Assembly (NCBI GenBank): GCA_030340625.1
Contig: JAOPHQ010002845.1
Span: forward strand, 248,001-312,000
Length of the DNA: 64,000 nt
Origin: Merluccius polli
Lineage: Eukaryota; Chordata; Actinopteri; Gadiformes; Merlucciidae
Reading direction: 5' to 3'
Shown in pieces: positions 10,994 to 20,724 of this stretch. Within the stretch, counting starts at the first letter, position 1. Each line of letters starts with the position of its first letter. Under the pieces are notes generated by a model. That model was not told the DNA's origin, did not search any database, and was given only the letters and a program-made list of their open reading frames with translations. Both the position numbers and the translations under genes were made by a program.

Positions 10994-11749
10994 CAAGGGC
11001 GGATTAATGCACAGGCTGGCCTAGGCTGTAGCCTAGGGGCCCCACGTGTGCAGGGGCACACGTGACACGAGAACTACAAGACCACGCGAGAATCAGGAGA
11101 CCACGCGATAATTTGTGGATGTCAAAATAGAACAAACAAATAAAAGTTTACTTTGCCTTTCCGAAGTTGACTTGCAGTTGCTTTGTCTGTCAGAAGTTGA
11201 TTTGTGTGCTCTACCATGAGTTGGTAGGCTATATAGTAAATGTTTACTTTTTTGTCTGGTTTAATTGTGTTTAGTGTTGTTTATTGTTGTTATGTCCTAA
11301 TGTGTTGTGCTGTAACCTATAGACAAAGTCAGTTATAAACGACAACGATTTGTGGCCGTGTTCGATCGGGAGGGTGTTTTTATTTTGAAAATTGACCAGA
11401 TGCTCTATGGTTTTTATTATTTCACTTCCTGCCCGGTCGGCAGCGGCTCGCGTCAAAAATAGAACGCTACGTAAAGATAGCGCTGCGGCTGCAGCGCGCC
11501 GCTCCTGGGACGCTGCTGAGACGTTACGCATCGCGCCCGGTGGAAATGCTTTCATTGACTAGAGTGGCAGCGGTCAGCAGCGGTGACCGCGATGCAGCCG
11601 TAACGCGACGCTCACGTCCCCGGTGGAAATGAGCAGTAAGCGTGGCCAAAGTTCCAAGCGGGTTTTTTTTCTGATAAAGCATGATTAATAATGTGGAGGG
11701 CCCAAACAAACAGTAGCCTAGGGCCCATGACCACCTTAATCCACCACTG
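10994..11749. mobile_element. Nested hAT element, TSD aacattat
   Basis: The left terminus CAAGGGCGGATTAA starts at 10994 and the right terminus, ending TTAATCCACCACTG at 11749, is an imperfect inverted match. An 8-bp duplication aacattat flanks it (10986-10993 and 11750-11757). Subterminal GGGGCCC/GGGCCCAT blocks match the general design of the element at 40512-40843. It is 756 bp without coding capacity. A GC-rich piece at 11455-11640 with GGTGGAAATG occurring twice looks like a further, older insertion. Confidence 0.88.
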
Positions 11750-11855
11750 AACATTATATATAAACGTAAGAGCCGCATGAAACCAGGCAAAGAGCCGCAT
11801 GCGGCTCGGGAGCCATGGGTTGGCCACCCCTGTTATAGGCCTATTGAAGTGTTTT

Positions 11856-11861
11856 TTTATT
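11856..11861 (-). terminator. Possible polyadenylation signal for the il18-like locus
   Basis: AATAAA on the minus strand, 264 bp past the last conserved-frame stop of the il18-like terminal exon. It is the first such hexamer noticed downstream and lies just before the TSD of the hAT element, so the hAT landed close to the transcript's 3' end. Confidence 0.35.
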
Positions 11862-12124
11862 GGGTTACATGGGCATTTCACAGGACAGAATAACAAATCA
11901 AGCAAAGGCAAATGATGAAAGCAGCCTTTCCAAGCCTGTACTGCCTGATTTACACATGACGATATGGCTCAAGGCGAGTCCAACTATGTCTGGATAAAGT
12001 GTCTGATCTGATGGTTGGGAGTTGCTGGCACCAATTAGCAAGCAATAGCTAGTATAACGAGTATCCAGTGCGCACCAATTGAAAAACACTCAAGGGATTT
12101 TAAAATTGAAAAGATAAAATGTAT

Positions 12125-12361
12125 TTAAGTTTGCTGACAAGGAGCCACATCAATAAGGCATCCCTCGTCCACCTCGTCGCCCAGCCAGTGACGCAAGACT
12201 AGTTTGCGGATAGAATCCTAATCCCCCGGGACCTGTTTGAATCCCAGGACATGAGTCTTGTGGACAGCTGACTGGAACAGGTAGCTGTCACTGGACTGGT
12301 GGATTTTCCTCATAAAGAACAAGGCAGTGCAACCATCTGCAATGTCCTCTGGAAGCTTATC
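12125..12361 (-). pseudogene. il18: il18-like terminal exon with premature stop
   Basis: Read on the minus strand after a TTTCCTGTAG acceptor, the frame gives KLPEDIADG, then ALFFMRKIHQSSDSYLFQS, VLGFK, and after a stop, DSIRKLVLRHWLGDEVDEG. Order and spacing match the C-terminal beta-trefoil strands of interleukin-18 (NPPDNIKD..DIIFFQRS..MQFESS..FLACE..LFKLILKK). An in-frame TAG at 12218-12220 interrupts it after 47 codons; the frame otherwise stays open for 31 more codons to a TAA at 12125-12127, which is where the protein should end. IL-18 is a pro-inflammatory cytokine of the IL-1 family. The gene is convergent with sdhd, as in mammals. Identification rests on alignment by eye. The stop argues for a pseudogene, a null allele or a sequence error. 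Confidence 0.6.
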
Positions 12362-12447
12362 CTACAGGAAAGTGGACAATGAAGAATAGCGAAGAACATT
12401 ATAACATAACATTATTGTCTTAAAAAAGTCCTATTGTATGATTATCA

Positions 12448-12560
12448 GAATCGGAAAGAGTTTTATTGCCAGGTAACTTTGCACATCCAAGGATTTTATG
12501 TTGGTGCAGTGAAGAAATTGAAAGTTATCTTGAAACTTTTTTCACAGGTTTCCTAACAAT
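12448..12560 (-). mobile_element. LINE tail remnant
   Basis: On the minus strand this ends with GGCAATAAAACTC and a CCGATTCTGATAA-type terminus, the same class of 3' end as the remnant at 590-1130. It is a short, 5'-truncated copy sitting between the two il18-like exons, with no coding part. Confidence 0.5.
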
Positions 12561-12731
12561 TTGTGACAATATAATTTGTCCACATAATATAATGTTGTAA
12601 TGATTGTATCACACTATCACCATTTGGATGGTGACCCTTTTACATATTGCAAAGTCTTTTCCTACACAGCCATCAAATCAATATGCAGTCCCTTGTGGCA
12701 CACTCTGCTCACACAACTGACACATACTCAC

Positions 12732-12878
12732 CATGGTCTCCACCTTAATATGTTTCCCCACAGGACACCACTTTGTATCTGTTCCACCGTAGCAGACAGT
12801 GTGACAGCCCTGCCTCTGTCTTCAGGATGCAGAGTGTTTCTGGGTCTTCCATGAATGGTTGAACTGTGAACTTGCAGT
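12732..12878 (-). pseudogene. il18: il18-like internal exon, frame-disrupted
   Basis: A minus-strand segment with a TTTTAG acceptor and an ATG|GTGAGT donor joins in frame to the terminal exon (HIKVETM then DKLPEDI, compare human IIS-FKEM then NPPDNI). Three frames each hold a recognisable piece: VQPFMEDPE (compare RPLFEDM), then EDRGRAVTLSATVEQIQS (compare QPRGMAVTISVKCEKIS), then GKHIKVETM. The second and third pieces would be continuous if the G4 run at 12756-12759 held one more G. The first and second need another change, and about 14 residues usual between them seem to be missing. So there are probably two lesions here besides the stop in the next exon. Confidence 0.5.
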
Positions 12879-13129
12879 CTAAAAGGTAAAGGTAAGTGCC
12901 ACATAAGCAAAAGCCCAAATTATTCCATCAGTCAAAGTGTTTTATTCTTATTTAATATTGTTTGTTTAATCCATATGATTAGGTATTATCAGGGTGAATC
13001 ACAATTGATTGGTCAATAGATTTAAACCAAACTTTGCTTTAAGCTTTCTGTACTCTTGCCTCATCGCTACAACATCAACACAGGACAATATTAACAATCA
13101 CAAAGTCATTCTTCATTGGTGTGTCTTAC

Positions 13130-13182
13130 CAGGTCTACATTGCTGCTGCTGAGTTAAATATTCAAAAATTGACTGGTCTCCG
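13130..13182 (-). pseudogene. Candidate upstream il18-like exon
   Basis: A 53-bp minus-strand segment is bounded by a strong acceptor (a pyrimidine-rich run, then GGCTAG) and a CTG|GTAAGA donor. One frame gives GDQSIFEYLTQQQQ, which resembles the NDQVLFIDQGN strand of IL-18 and lies at the right place relative to FMED in the next exon. The match is short, so it is only a candidate. No earlier exon was found; a Harbinger element begins 200 bp upstream. Confidence 0.28.
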
Positions 13183-13386
13183 CTAGCCAGAGAAAGGAAG
13201 AGGATGTTGTTGATTTATAAAATCTGTATGAAAGGGCCAGATTAATACAAATGTGTAGCACCCCAAATGCTTCTTGTCAAGGGCCTGGTCCATTTAAATA
13301 GAGACTACCTACATACAAATAATGATATATTAAAAAAACAAACACATTACCTGTTTCATCCTCCACAACTTTTTAGCACAGACCAG

Positions 13387-14621
13387 GGGTCCGTTTCACA
13401 AAGCAGGTTTAGTGAAAACCCTGACTTTATTAACCCTGAACCCGTTTCACAAAGGGAGGTAACTCAAACCAGAGAAAGAGGGGTAACTCTAGCCTGTTTC
13501 AGAGAGAGAGGTAACTTAAGCTCTCGGTCAGTTACCGTAGTAACAGACTCTATGAACCTAACCTGGTCGGGACCAGGTTTTTCTCAATGAACCTCGAGTT
13601 TCTTTCTGTCTCCGCCCTCTTTCAGCCACACACGCCATTTGATTTCCTCTTTCATTCATTCAGAGTCAGTAGGCTATATCCAAAGTCCATGGCACAGTAG
13701 GAGGCGACTTTTTTTTACGAACATGGCATTCCTTTTGAGAACGATCCCGTGGATGAAGGTGCGGCATTACTGCGCGGAGAATTAAATATTCGTCCGGAGA
13801 GGGTTATCAGACCGCGCATAGATGTTTTAGCATGTCCAGAAAATTATCTTTTTGAGCGGTACTGTTTCACCTCACAGTCCATCATTTACATACATAATCT
13901 AATCGGTCCCTACATTTCCAACATTACCAACTGTAGTCATGCTCTCACATCCCAGCAGATATTGTGTGTTGCACTGCGTTTCTTTGCAAATGGAAGTTTT
14001 TTATACAATGTCGGAGATGCAGAGCACTTGAGCAAGGCAATACAGGGCGGTCAGAAAAGTATGCCTCGCTCTGAAATGGCTTTTACCCATATGTGTCATT
14101 TTCCCTGGACATAAACCTGTCAGAGCCATCAAGGAGGAGTTCCACAGGATTGCAGGTGAATGATGTAGGGATCTGTTAAATTAATTTTAAATTATATTCT
14201 GTTAATGACATTGTGCTGCAACCTCAGACTGGGATTAGTAATTTTCATTTCTTTTAGGATTTCCCAGTGTGATTGGCTGCATTGATGGCACACACATCCC
14301 GATCATGGCTCCCTCACATAATGAAGCCGATTATGTGAACAGGAAGTCCATTCACAGCATAAATGTGCAGGTACATGTAGATTGACTACTGTTTCAAAAT
14401 GTTAAAGACTGCATCATAGTTCCAACATCTGTCATTCTCTGCACTGTCAAGATCATATGTGATGCTGCATACATCATTTCAAATGTGGAGGCCAAGTGGC
14501 CTGGGTCTGTTCACGACGCCAGGATTTATCGCGAGTCTAACCTCAGCAACAGACTGCAACGTGGTAAGCAGCCTAAAGATTTGCACAATATAATTCACTT
14601 GTCTCCCTCCTTTAATACACT
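13387..14621 (+). mobile_element. PIF/Harbinger element A with transposase exons, truncated
   Basis: A terminal repeat GGGTCCGTTTCACAAAGCAG begins at 13387 after a CAG (13384-13386), the target triplet of this group. The transposase (HARBI1-like, DDE_Tnp_4) is split by introns: exon 1 about 13730-14100 with FERYCFTSQSIIYIHNLIGP and ILCVALRFFANGSFLYNVGD; a short exon to 14153 (RAIKEEFHRIAG); exon 14258-14370 with the first catalytic block [14 protein letters not shown]; and exon 14452-14563 with DAAYIISNVEAKWPGSVHDAR, the second catalytic block. Splice sites at these edges are canonical. At about 14040-14060 the helix-turn-helix part is frameshifted. The last catalytic exon and the right terminus are missing; a hAT relic starts at 14622. 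Confidence 0.82.
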
Positions 14622-14740
14622 CAGGGGTCATCAACTAAATTTGTCCAAGGGCCAGATTTGTTCTCTGCAGACACTGTAAGGGCCAGATGCGCGCGATCGT
14701 GACCCACCCGGGACCTGTGAACGACGGGGGGGGTGGAGGG

Positions 14741-16020
14741 TAGGGATGGGGATCGTTAATATTTATTGATATCGATACCTTTATCGATACTCCTTATCGA
14801 TCCGAGTCTTTATCGATACCACTATCGATACTTTTCTATTATTTGGTGGAAAGACGACGTGACAATTTGTTTTCAACAGAACTGGTATTGCTTAACAAGT
14901 GAGCATAACAAAAACGTTTCTAGCCTTCAATAAACATGGCTAATGTAATAGGCCACTTCGAAATGACATACAACTAACAATAGAAAGAATATATCAGCAG
15001 CACCAAATGAAAAATAAGTCATAATGTATATGGGTCACACAAAAGGAAATAAAATATAATCTCATAATTTAACAGGGGTTTTTTTGCAGAAAAATTAACA
15101 TGTCTGCCTTGTCAGTCATGATCCTCCAGATTTTTAATATACTATACAACTGTATTACTCATGTTTCTCGCCAAAATCTCAATTTCCCTTTTCTTTACAT
15201 TACACTTGAACGCATCATGATAACCTAATAGTCGTTTTACTGAGCCAACCTGAACACATCATCACGCAGCACGTCTGAATTTTTATTTACTTTTCAATAT
15301 AACTAGCTTGTATGCTGCCGATTACAACACGGATTTCACAATTGGATTACTATTTTTAACTAACGGGACAAGCAGGGGTGGACTGGCCATCGGGCGTACC
15401 GGGTGAGCCGATGCACATTTTTGGGCCGGTCCAGGACTGTCATAATTAGGGTTTTAATAATCGTATTTAACCGTATAACTGCACACAACTTTATTTAAAA
15501 GCAATCAAATGTAAAACATGTGTGTTGGTATTCTGGTGTCCGGTGCGTGTGGATGTGCGGCTCCTCCGGCGGAGCGGTTCATGTCAGCGGAGTCCGGGAG
15601 GGTTCACCTTCACGGCGTAGTTACGAGGGATGTGCGACTATCGTCTTAAAAAATACTAAAGTGTTTTTTAAAGTTAGAAAGATATTAGATATTCAACCGA
15701 TATTCATGCTCCGAATTACAGCGATCAGACACGGGGAACTAAAGCCGCAATCACCGGTATGAGTCCCGTATGTCTAGCGGTGTCTAGCGGTGTCTACCTG
15801 CCCCCCCGTCGGTCGTAGGTCCGGGGTGGATTACGATCGCGCCCCCCCCCCCCGTGACGCGACTCGAGGGACACACAATTACGTTACAGGACCTACGGGA
15901 GAAAAAAAAAACGACGAGACTCGATAGTGGTATCGATAAGCCCAAACGTTATTGATTTTCGGGTTTTGAAAAAAGTGGAACCGGGTCCTTGATGGAACCG
16001 GGTTTCGATCCCCATCCCTA
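14741..16020. mobile_element. Nested hAT element, TSD gtggaggg
   Basis: The element starts TAGGGATGGGGATCG at 14741 and ends CGATCCCCATCCCTA at 16020, exact 15-bp inverted repeats. An 8-bp duplication gtggaggg flanks it (14733-14740 and 16021-16028). Subterminal TATCGATA motifs recur many times at the left (ATCGATACC, ATCGATACT) and once or twice at the right, which may be transposase-binding repeats. No transposase ORF is present. A CAGGGGTGGACTGGCCATC block at 15375 is the end of a further, unrelated hAT fragment. Confidence 0.9.
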
Positions 16021-16098
16021 GTGGAGGGTGGGGGTGCGTGATCGTGACCCACCCCGGACCTACGAACGGCGGGGGGGGGGGGGGGGGGGGGGGGGCTA

Positions 16099-16166
16099 TC
16101 AGGAATAGCCTAATGCAGTGGTTCTCAAACCCCCATTTGAGAACCACTGCATTAGGCTATTCCTGA
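16099..16166. repeat. Perfect 31-bp-arm foldback
   Basis: Arms at 16099-16129 and 16136-16166 are exact reverse complements around a 6-base loop. The inner ends read CAGTGGTTCTCAAA, a well-known hAT terminus, so this may be two hAT ends joined head to head, or a minimal foldback derivative. Confidence 0.9.
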
Positions 16167-16253
16167 ATTCAGTATTATTCTGGGGGCCGGATGGAAATCT
16201 CTGGCGGGCCGGATTTGGCCCGCGGGCCGCCAGTTGACGTTGACTGCGATAAG

Positions 16254-16540
16254 GTGTTGTAAATCTAAACAGTCTAGGTGTGTTGTTTCATCTTGCTTGA
16301 CCATCACGCCATATGGTCTGGCTCAGGCCTATAAGAAGTGTGTGCATTAGAGAGGATGGAGAGAGTTTCGGACCCCTTTGGGGGATTCGGACTCAGATTT
16401 GGAGAAGATTCGGCCACCATTCAGATGCATAGAATGTCATCCAGCTTGTGTTCTCTGTTAAATAAAAAGTTATTTACTCAGACACTTTTGGGAGCGGACC
16501 TCCATCATTTCATCATCCACAAACCAGTATTCTGGCAGCC
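16254..16540 (+). mobile_element. Possible 5' LTR of endogenous retrovirus A
   Basis: The segment starts near TGTTGT, has a CCTATAAGAAG TATA-like box at about 16329 and an AATAAA at about 16459, and is followed within 1.2 kb by retroviral pol sequence on the same strand. That order is that of an LTR. I found no second copy on the 3' side and no secure primer binding site, so the assignment is weak. Confidence 0.3.
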
Positions 16541-17707
16541 GAGAAGAATATACTACAGTTGAAAGGTGGAGGATAGGATAGGTCTCAGACATGTCGGCTT
16601 AAGCAGTGGAAATGGTGGCCTTAACTAGGACATGTCACCTTTTTTAAACCCTTAAGGACTCGCGTTATGCTTTCGGTGTAGTACATGATTTGGTAAACTT
16701 TGGTAACAGCATGGTTTAAAAGCGGTTGATGGTAAACCCATATCATATCAAATTTTGGTTTCGGATTTACTGGCTGCAATTTCCCTTTCTACTAGATTGG
16801 CTGTAGTTAAGGTTAAAGGGCATACCACCTGTTGTTAAAAACAAAAAGACGGACGATGGTAAAGAGAGAAGAGGCCGGTACAACGAAGGAGGTTTCACCT
16901 ATGTGTCTGGATTTATTTAACAATTTAGTAGAATTACAAAGTACACCATCTGATCAAAATGAGCACAGAGTGTGAGTGGCACTTAGCCGTTTGGTACCAA
17001 AAGTTCAAAAAAAGAGAACTGAGACACCTCTGCATAGAGCCTGTCTCCGGAAAAGCGCGCGGGGGGGGGGACAGGGCCTTCTTCTTATAGCCAGGGGTCC
17101 ACCCAGCCAGATTCAAGCCCCCCTCCCCCGGCTGGTTTCTGTCATGAGATGTATGTTCCCCATTCGGACTCCAGAGAGTGGCCGTTGGAGTAGTTCCTTA
17201 TGGCGAGGGTGCCGTTATCTTAAGTGCCGTCATGTCTCAGTTCTTGGTTTCTCGGGGTGATATAGAGTTCAGTGACAGTCTGGCCTCGGTCCTGGGTTTT
17301 CCAGGGTGATGTATAGGTCAGTGACAGTTCTCAGTTCATTGTTTAGCTTTCGGATCCATAGTCTGGGTCATTCGGGACAGTTAGTTTGTACACATTGTGT
17401 GCACAGTTTAGGTTGGCAACCAACAGCCTTTCAGGGGTCAGGGGTCAATCAGCAATGAACATCTGTTCACTTTGAGAGTACAGTCTGGGGTGTTAAAACA
17501 GCAGAGTACAGTCTGGGTCGTCAAAACAACAACCTGTCGGGGTCAATTTTTCAACAACACACCTTAGGAGGGATACTGGCAGAAAGTAACTACTTAGCTG
17601 ACTTAGCCTCAAACAAGGTGTTGGACAATCATAATCAGCCATTGACAGAGGTGCATGGTGTGGTGCTCATGGACATTTTGTTGCACCTACCTGGCTGTTA
17701 CATTCGC
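16541..17707 (+). other. Undefined region upstream of retroviral integrase
   Basis: Probably leader or decayed gag-pol of endogenous retrovirus A. I see no coherent gag, protease or reverse-transcriptase motifs; several short direct repeats of CAGTCTGGG(T) occur at about 17,280-17,520. A deletion of most of gag-pol is the simplest reading. Confidence 0.35.
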
Positions 17708-18620
17708 TCATTAAAGATGCGTATGGTTTTGACCATTGCGCAAGGAGGGAGGTAATGAGGAGAATCAGAAAACAAGGTTTTTGGTCACCATACTTGCAAA
17801 CAATGATTGATAATCAGCTCAATGATTGTGAAGTATGTGCAGAAAACAACGTTAGAAAAACAATCACTACTCCATTGGGACACATTCCCACACCTGTGGG
17901 ACCATTTAGACATCTGGTTTTGGACTACGTCGATATGATCAAAAGTGTAAACGGTAAAAGGTACATGCTAGTAGTCATTGACAGATTCAGCAGATAGGTA
18001 GAAGCAGTCCCATCAAAAGATCAAAGTGTGGCTACTGTAATCAAGTTTTTGACTAGAAAAGTCATGCCAAGGTTTGGAATTCAATCAGAAATTAGCTCAA
18101 ACAATGGATCAGCTTTCATTCAGAAAACTGTGAAAAGTCTGGTGCAGCAGTTACGCATCAAATAGCGATTAGGTTGTGTTTACCATCCCCAGTCACAAGG
18201 AATGGTGGAAAGAGTGAATTGGACATTCAAGACAAAAAATAACAACATTTCTGTAAGTGTAAATTGAATTGGGTAGATGCACTAACACTAATGAGTTATC
18301 GCATGCAAGCTAACAGAATGACGCATCTAACCCTGCATGAAATGCTTACGGGTCGACCCATGCCTTCACCTACACTTCGAGGGCCCCACAAGGGGCCCCC
18401 ATTAGAACAATTAGAAATAGAATTGAAAAAAGTATATAAGACAACTAACTTCCATACACAAGCTCATATTCTAACAGGAGAGACAGAGTCCTAGAGGCAG
18501 AGGACAAACCACCAAGGGGGGTGGAGCCAGGTGACCAGGTGTACCTGAGGGTGTTCAGGAGAAAGTGGAACAAGCCCAGGAGAGAAGGAACATACAAAGT
18601 CACCAATGCAACACCAACAG
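17708..18620 (+). pseudogene. Endogenous retrovirus A integrase (pol C-terminus), broken
   Basis: The fragment begins in the zinc-binding HHCC region (DHCARREVMRRIRKQGFW, CEVCAEN) and continues into the catalytic core with LDYVDMIKSVNGKRYMLVV, then after a stop GIQSEISSNNGSAF and VYHPQSQGMVERVN, which hold the second Asp position (here Asn in SSNNG) and the catalytic Glu. The C-terminal SH3-like part follows (GDQVYLRVFRRKWN). A TAG at 17995-17997 falls at the Trp of RFSRW, and other stops or frameshifts occur at about 18165 and 18265. Integrase inserts viral cDNA into the host genome. The layout resembles the gamma/epsilon-like retroviruses of fish. It is an inactive relic. Confidence 0.8.
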
Positions 18621-18738
18621 CCGGTACCACCTCAACCAAGGACGAGGGAGGAGCACGAGGAGGAGCTGGGTGCAGGTGTACCCGGCACTGACCGACCACC
18701 CCAGGACCAGACCCAGCCCGGCCAGGAACAACAGCCAC

Positions 18739-19247
18739 ATGATGATGCTGAGGCTGGCGAGCCTGCTTCTGATTCTCTGTGGGCTTTGGCAAATTCCACA
18801 GGCCCAGGGATGTATCCAGAGGAAGGGTGACAACAGAGCAGACCTGGATCAGCCAGGAATCAGGTGGTAATACTAGAGAAAGCATGAACATGTTGCAGGA
18901 AAGGCCAACCCCGAGATATTCGGGATACTATGTGGCGTAGCTATGCACCCAGTTCAGTGTACAATAGACAGTCAGCAAGAACCAACGCATTGGTGTATAA
19001 CATTAAAATCACAAGATCAATGGGACCATGGTAGTACGTATACTAGGTCGGCTTCCGCATGTAGAGTCAGAAATAATACTAGACCTCAAACCAAATGCAG
19101 AAGCCCCTTGTGGGACCAAGGACCAACATGGTAGGGTCCTTCAATATGACACAATAAATCAGCATGGATCTGAACACATTGAAAAACGAATTGTGGTAGA
19201 ACCAATAGACTGGTAAACAGGCCACAAGCACTATGACCTGGCAAAAT
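18739..19247 (+). pseudogene. Endogenous retrovirus A env, signal peptide and SU remnant
   Basis: An ATG at 18739 opens a short frame with a typical hydrophobic signal peptide (LRLASLLLILCGLWQIPQAQG). It overlaps the end of pol, as env starts usually do in simple retroviruses. Only about 500 bp separate this point from the transmembrane subunit, against more than 1 kb in an intact env, and the remaining frames (18943-19216) are shifted, so most of the surface subunit has been lost. Confidence 0.6.
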
Positions 19248-19255
19248 AGGCAAGC

Positions 19256-20724
19256 AGTGTTTCCCCTACTATGTATTCAGCAGTGGCGCAGCGCCACTGC
19301 TGGAAAATCAGCGCCACTGCAAAAATCTTCACATGATCGGTATTTAGCACAACTACAACGTCATCTTGAAATTGCCAAGCGTTAAAGGGGAAATGAACCC
19401 AAAAACAACACTATGCTCCAACACTATATTTCATCACATGAATAAAGTTGATTGTGCTGCCATCAAATGTACTAACTCCATATAAAAAAGAAAATAATTT
19501 AACGGCTACAGTAACAGTGATTTGACGCGTCATCAAATCACCGGAAGAAAAATGCAGGACTACAAGTTATGAACGTTCTGAATGTGAATCTTCAGGAGAG
19601 CAGCCCTCTCGGACACACACACACAGGGGTTGAAATAAGGCTGTTTTACTCGCCAAATGCGAGTAATTTTTGTATTTGTCGAGTAATTTATGAAGACCAC
19701 TCGCCACTCTGGCGAGTAATCTAAGAATTCGCCGCGATTGCCGCGGACCCGCCAGCAACGGACCCGCTAGCCGCGGACCCGACCGCGCAGCACCCACCGC
19801 CGTCTACAATCGCTGTTAACAGCATGTTACAGCGGTAACAGCATGTGTGTGTCCGAGAGGGCTGCTCTATTCGGACACATTACTATGAAGCCCCGGTGAC
19901 GGTGTGGGAGTGCGGATGATAATAAAACAGCGGTAACAGCGATTGTAGACGGCGGTGGGTGCTGCGCGGTCGGGTCCGCGGCTAGCGGGTCCGTTGCTGG
20001 CGGGTCCGCGGCAATCGCGGCGAATTCTTAGATTACTCGCCAGAGTGGCGAGTGGTCTTCATAAATTACTCGACAAATACAAAAATTACTCGCATTTGGC
20101 GAGTAAAACAGCCTTATTTCAACCCCTGTGTGTGTGTGTGTCCGAGAGGGCTGCTCTCCTGAAGATTCACATTCAGAACGTTCATAACTTGTAGTCCTGC
20201 ATTTTTCTTCCGGTGATTTGATGACGCGTCAAATCACTGTTACTGTAGCCGTTAAATTCTTTTCTTTTTTATATGGAGTTAGTACATTTGATGGCAGCAC
20301 AATCAACTTTATTCATGTGATGAAATATAGTGTTGGAGTTGTTTTTGGGTTCATTTCCCCTTTAAGACAACATTTTCAATATTTTTTGCCCCAATCAATT
20401 TCTACCAATAATGTAAATAAAAGCTTAAAATTAACACAAAAGAAAAACATGAGTAATCCTGTCTAAAATTATAAAATCAAGATTTCTGTTTCTGACCAGT
20501 TCAAGGTACGTGCTCCAATATTAAATCTGTTGATGGTATATCATATTTGTCTCAAAATGTCCATTTCTATCCACAAAACTTGCCAGAAGTTATGGTTTAA
20601 GGGGTTATTAAAAAAAAAAATCTTCCGGAGGTGAATGCCCCCAGACCCCTGCGCGCCGCCGCGTGCGGCTTGCCTCCGTTACGTAACAGCACCACTGCTG
20701 GAAAAATTTCTAGGGGAAACACTG
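19256..20724. mobile_element. hAT element with giant palindrome, inserted in env
   Basis: Ends AGTGTTTCCCCT (19256) and AGGGGAAACACT-G (20724) are inverted; an 8-bp duplication aggcaagc lies at 19248-19255 and 20725-20732, with the outermost C of the left end lost. The right copy of the TSD continues directly into the env transmembrane frame, so the insertion point is certain. A CAGTGGCGCAGCGCCACTGCTGG block near the left end and CAGCACCACTGCTGG near the right end form an inner inverted repeat. The middle is the very long inverted repeat described separately. No transposase is encoded. Confidence 0.88.
19382..20365. repeat. Inverted repeat with arms of about 437 bp
   Basis: The left arm (19382 to about 19818) and right arm (about 19931 to 20365) are near-perfect reverse complements around a spacer of about 112 bp. 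As a result, the same 70-residue open frame appears on the minus strand at 19797-19567 and on the plus strand at 19955-20194; it is an accident of the palindrome and shows no protein domain. Direct GCGAGTAA/TTACTCG motifs recur within each arm. Confidence 0.92.

Larger units (their letters stand above)
5211..11832. mobile_element. hAT-superfamily element split by nested insertions
   Basis: Left terminus CAGGGGTGGCCAACC at 5211 and right terminus GGTTGGCCACCCCTG ending at 11832 are exact inverted repeats. They are flanked by an 8-bp duplication, ttataggc, at 5203-5210 and 11833-11840. CA...TG ends and 8-bp TSDs identify the hAT superfamily. The right end also carries the GAGCCGCATGCGGCTC block seen in many vertebrate hAT ends. 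The host element is short: roughly 230 bp survive on the left (to about 5440) and several hundred bp on the right. It has no transposase, so it was a non-autonomous element before an L2-type LINE and a second hAT inserted into it. Confidence 0.9.
14622..16246. mobile_element. Old hAT-like relic enclosing a younger hAT
   Basis: CAGGGGTCATCAACT at 14622 and the right end reading CAGTCAACGTCAACTGG on the minus strand (ending at 16246) are degenerate inverted ends. Both are followed by GGGCCAGAT/GGGCCGGAT blocks, as in the many hAT ends built around GGGCC. No matching 8-bp TSD is left, so the limits are less secure than for the nested element. A (G)n run of about 25 bases lies at 16071-16095. Confidence 0.5.

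Noticed and set aside
14733..16028. TATCGATA-rich stretch as a DRE-type promoter cluster
   Set aside because: The repeats belong to the subterminal region of the hAT element with TSD gtggaggg; no gene starts nearby.
19567..20194. The same protein encoded on both strands (minus 19567-19797, plus 19955-20194)
   Set aside because: It is a mirror effect of the large palindrome inside a hAT element; no domain is recognised.
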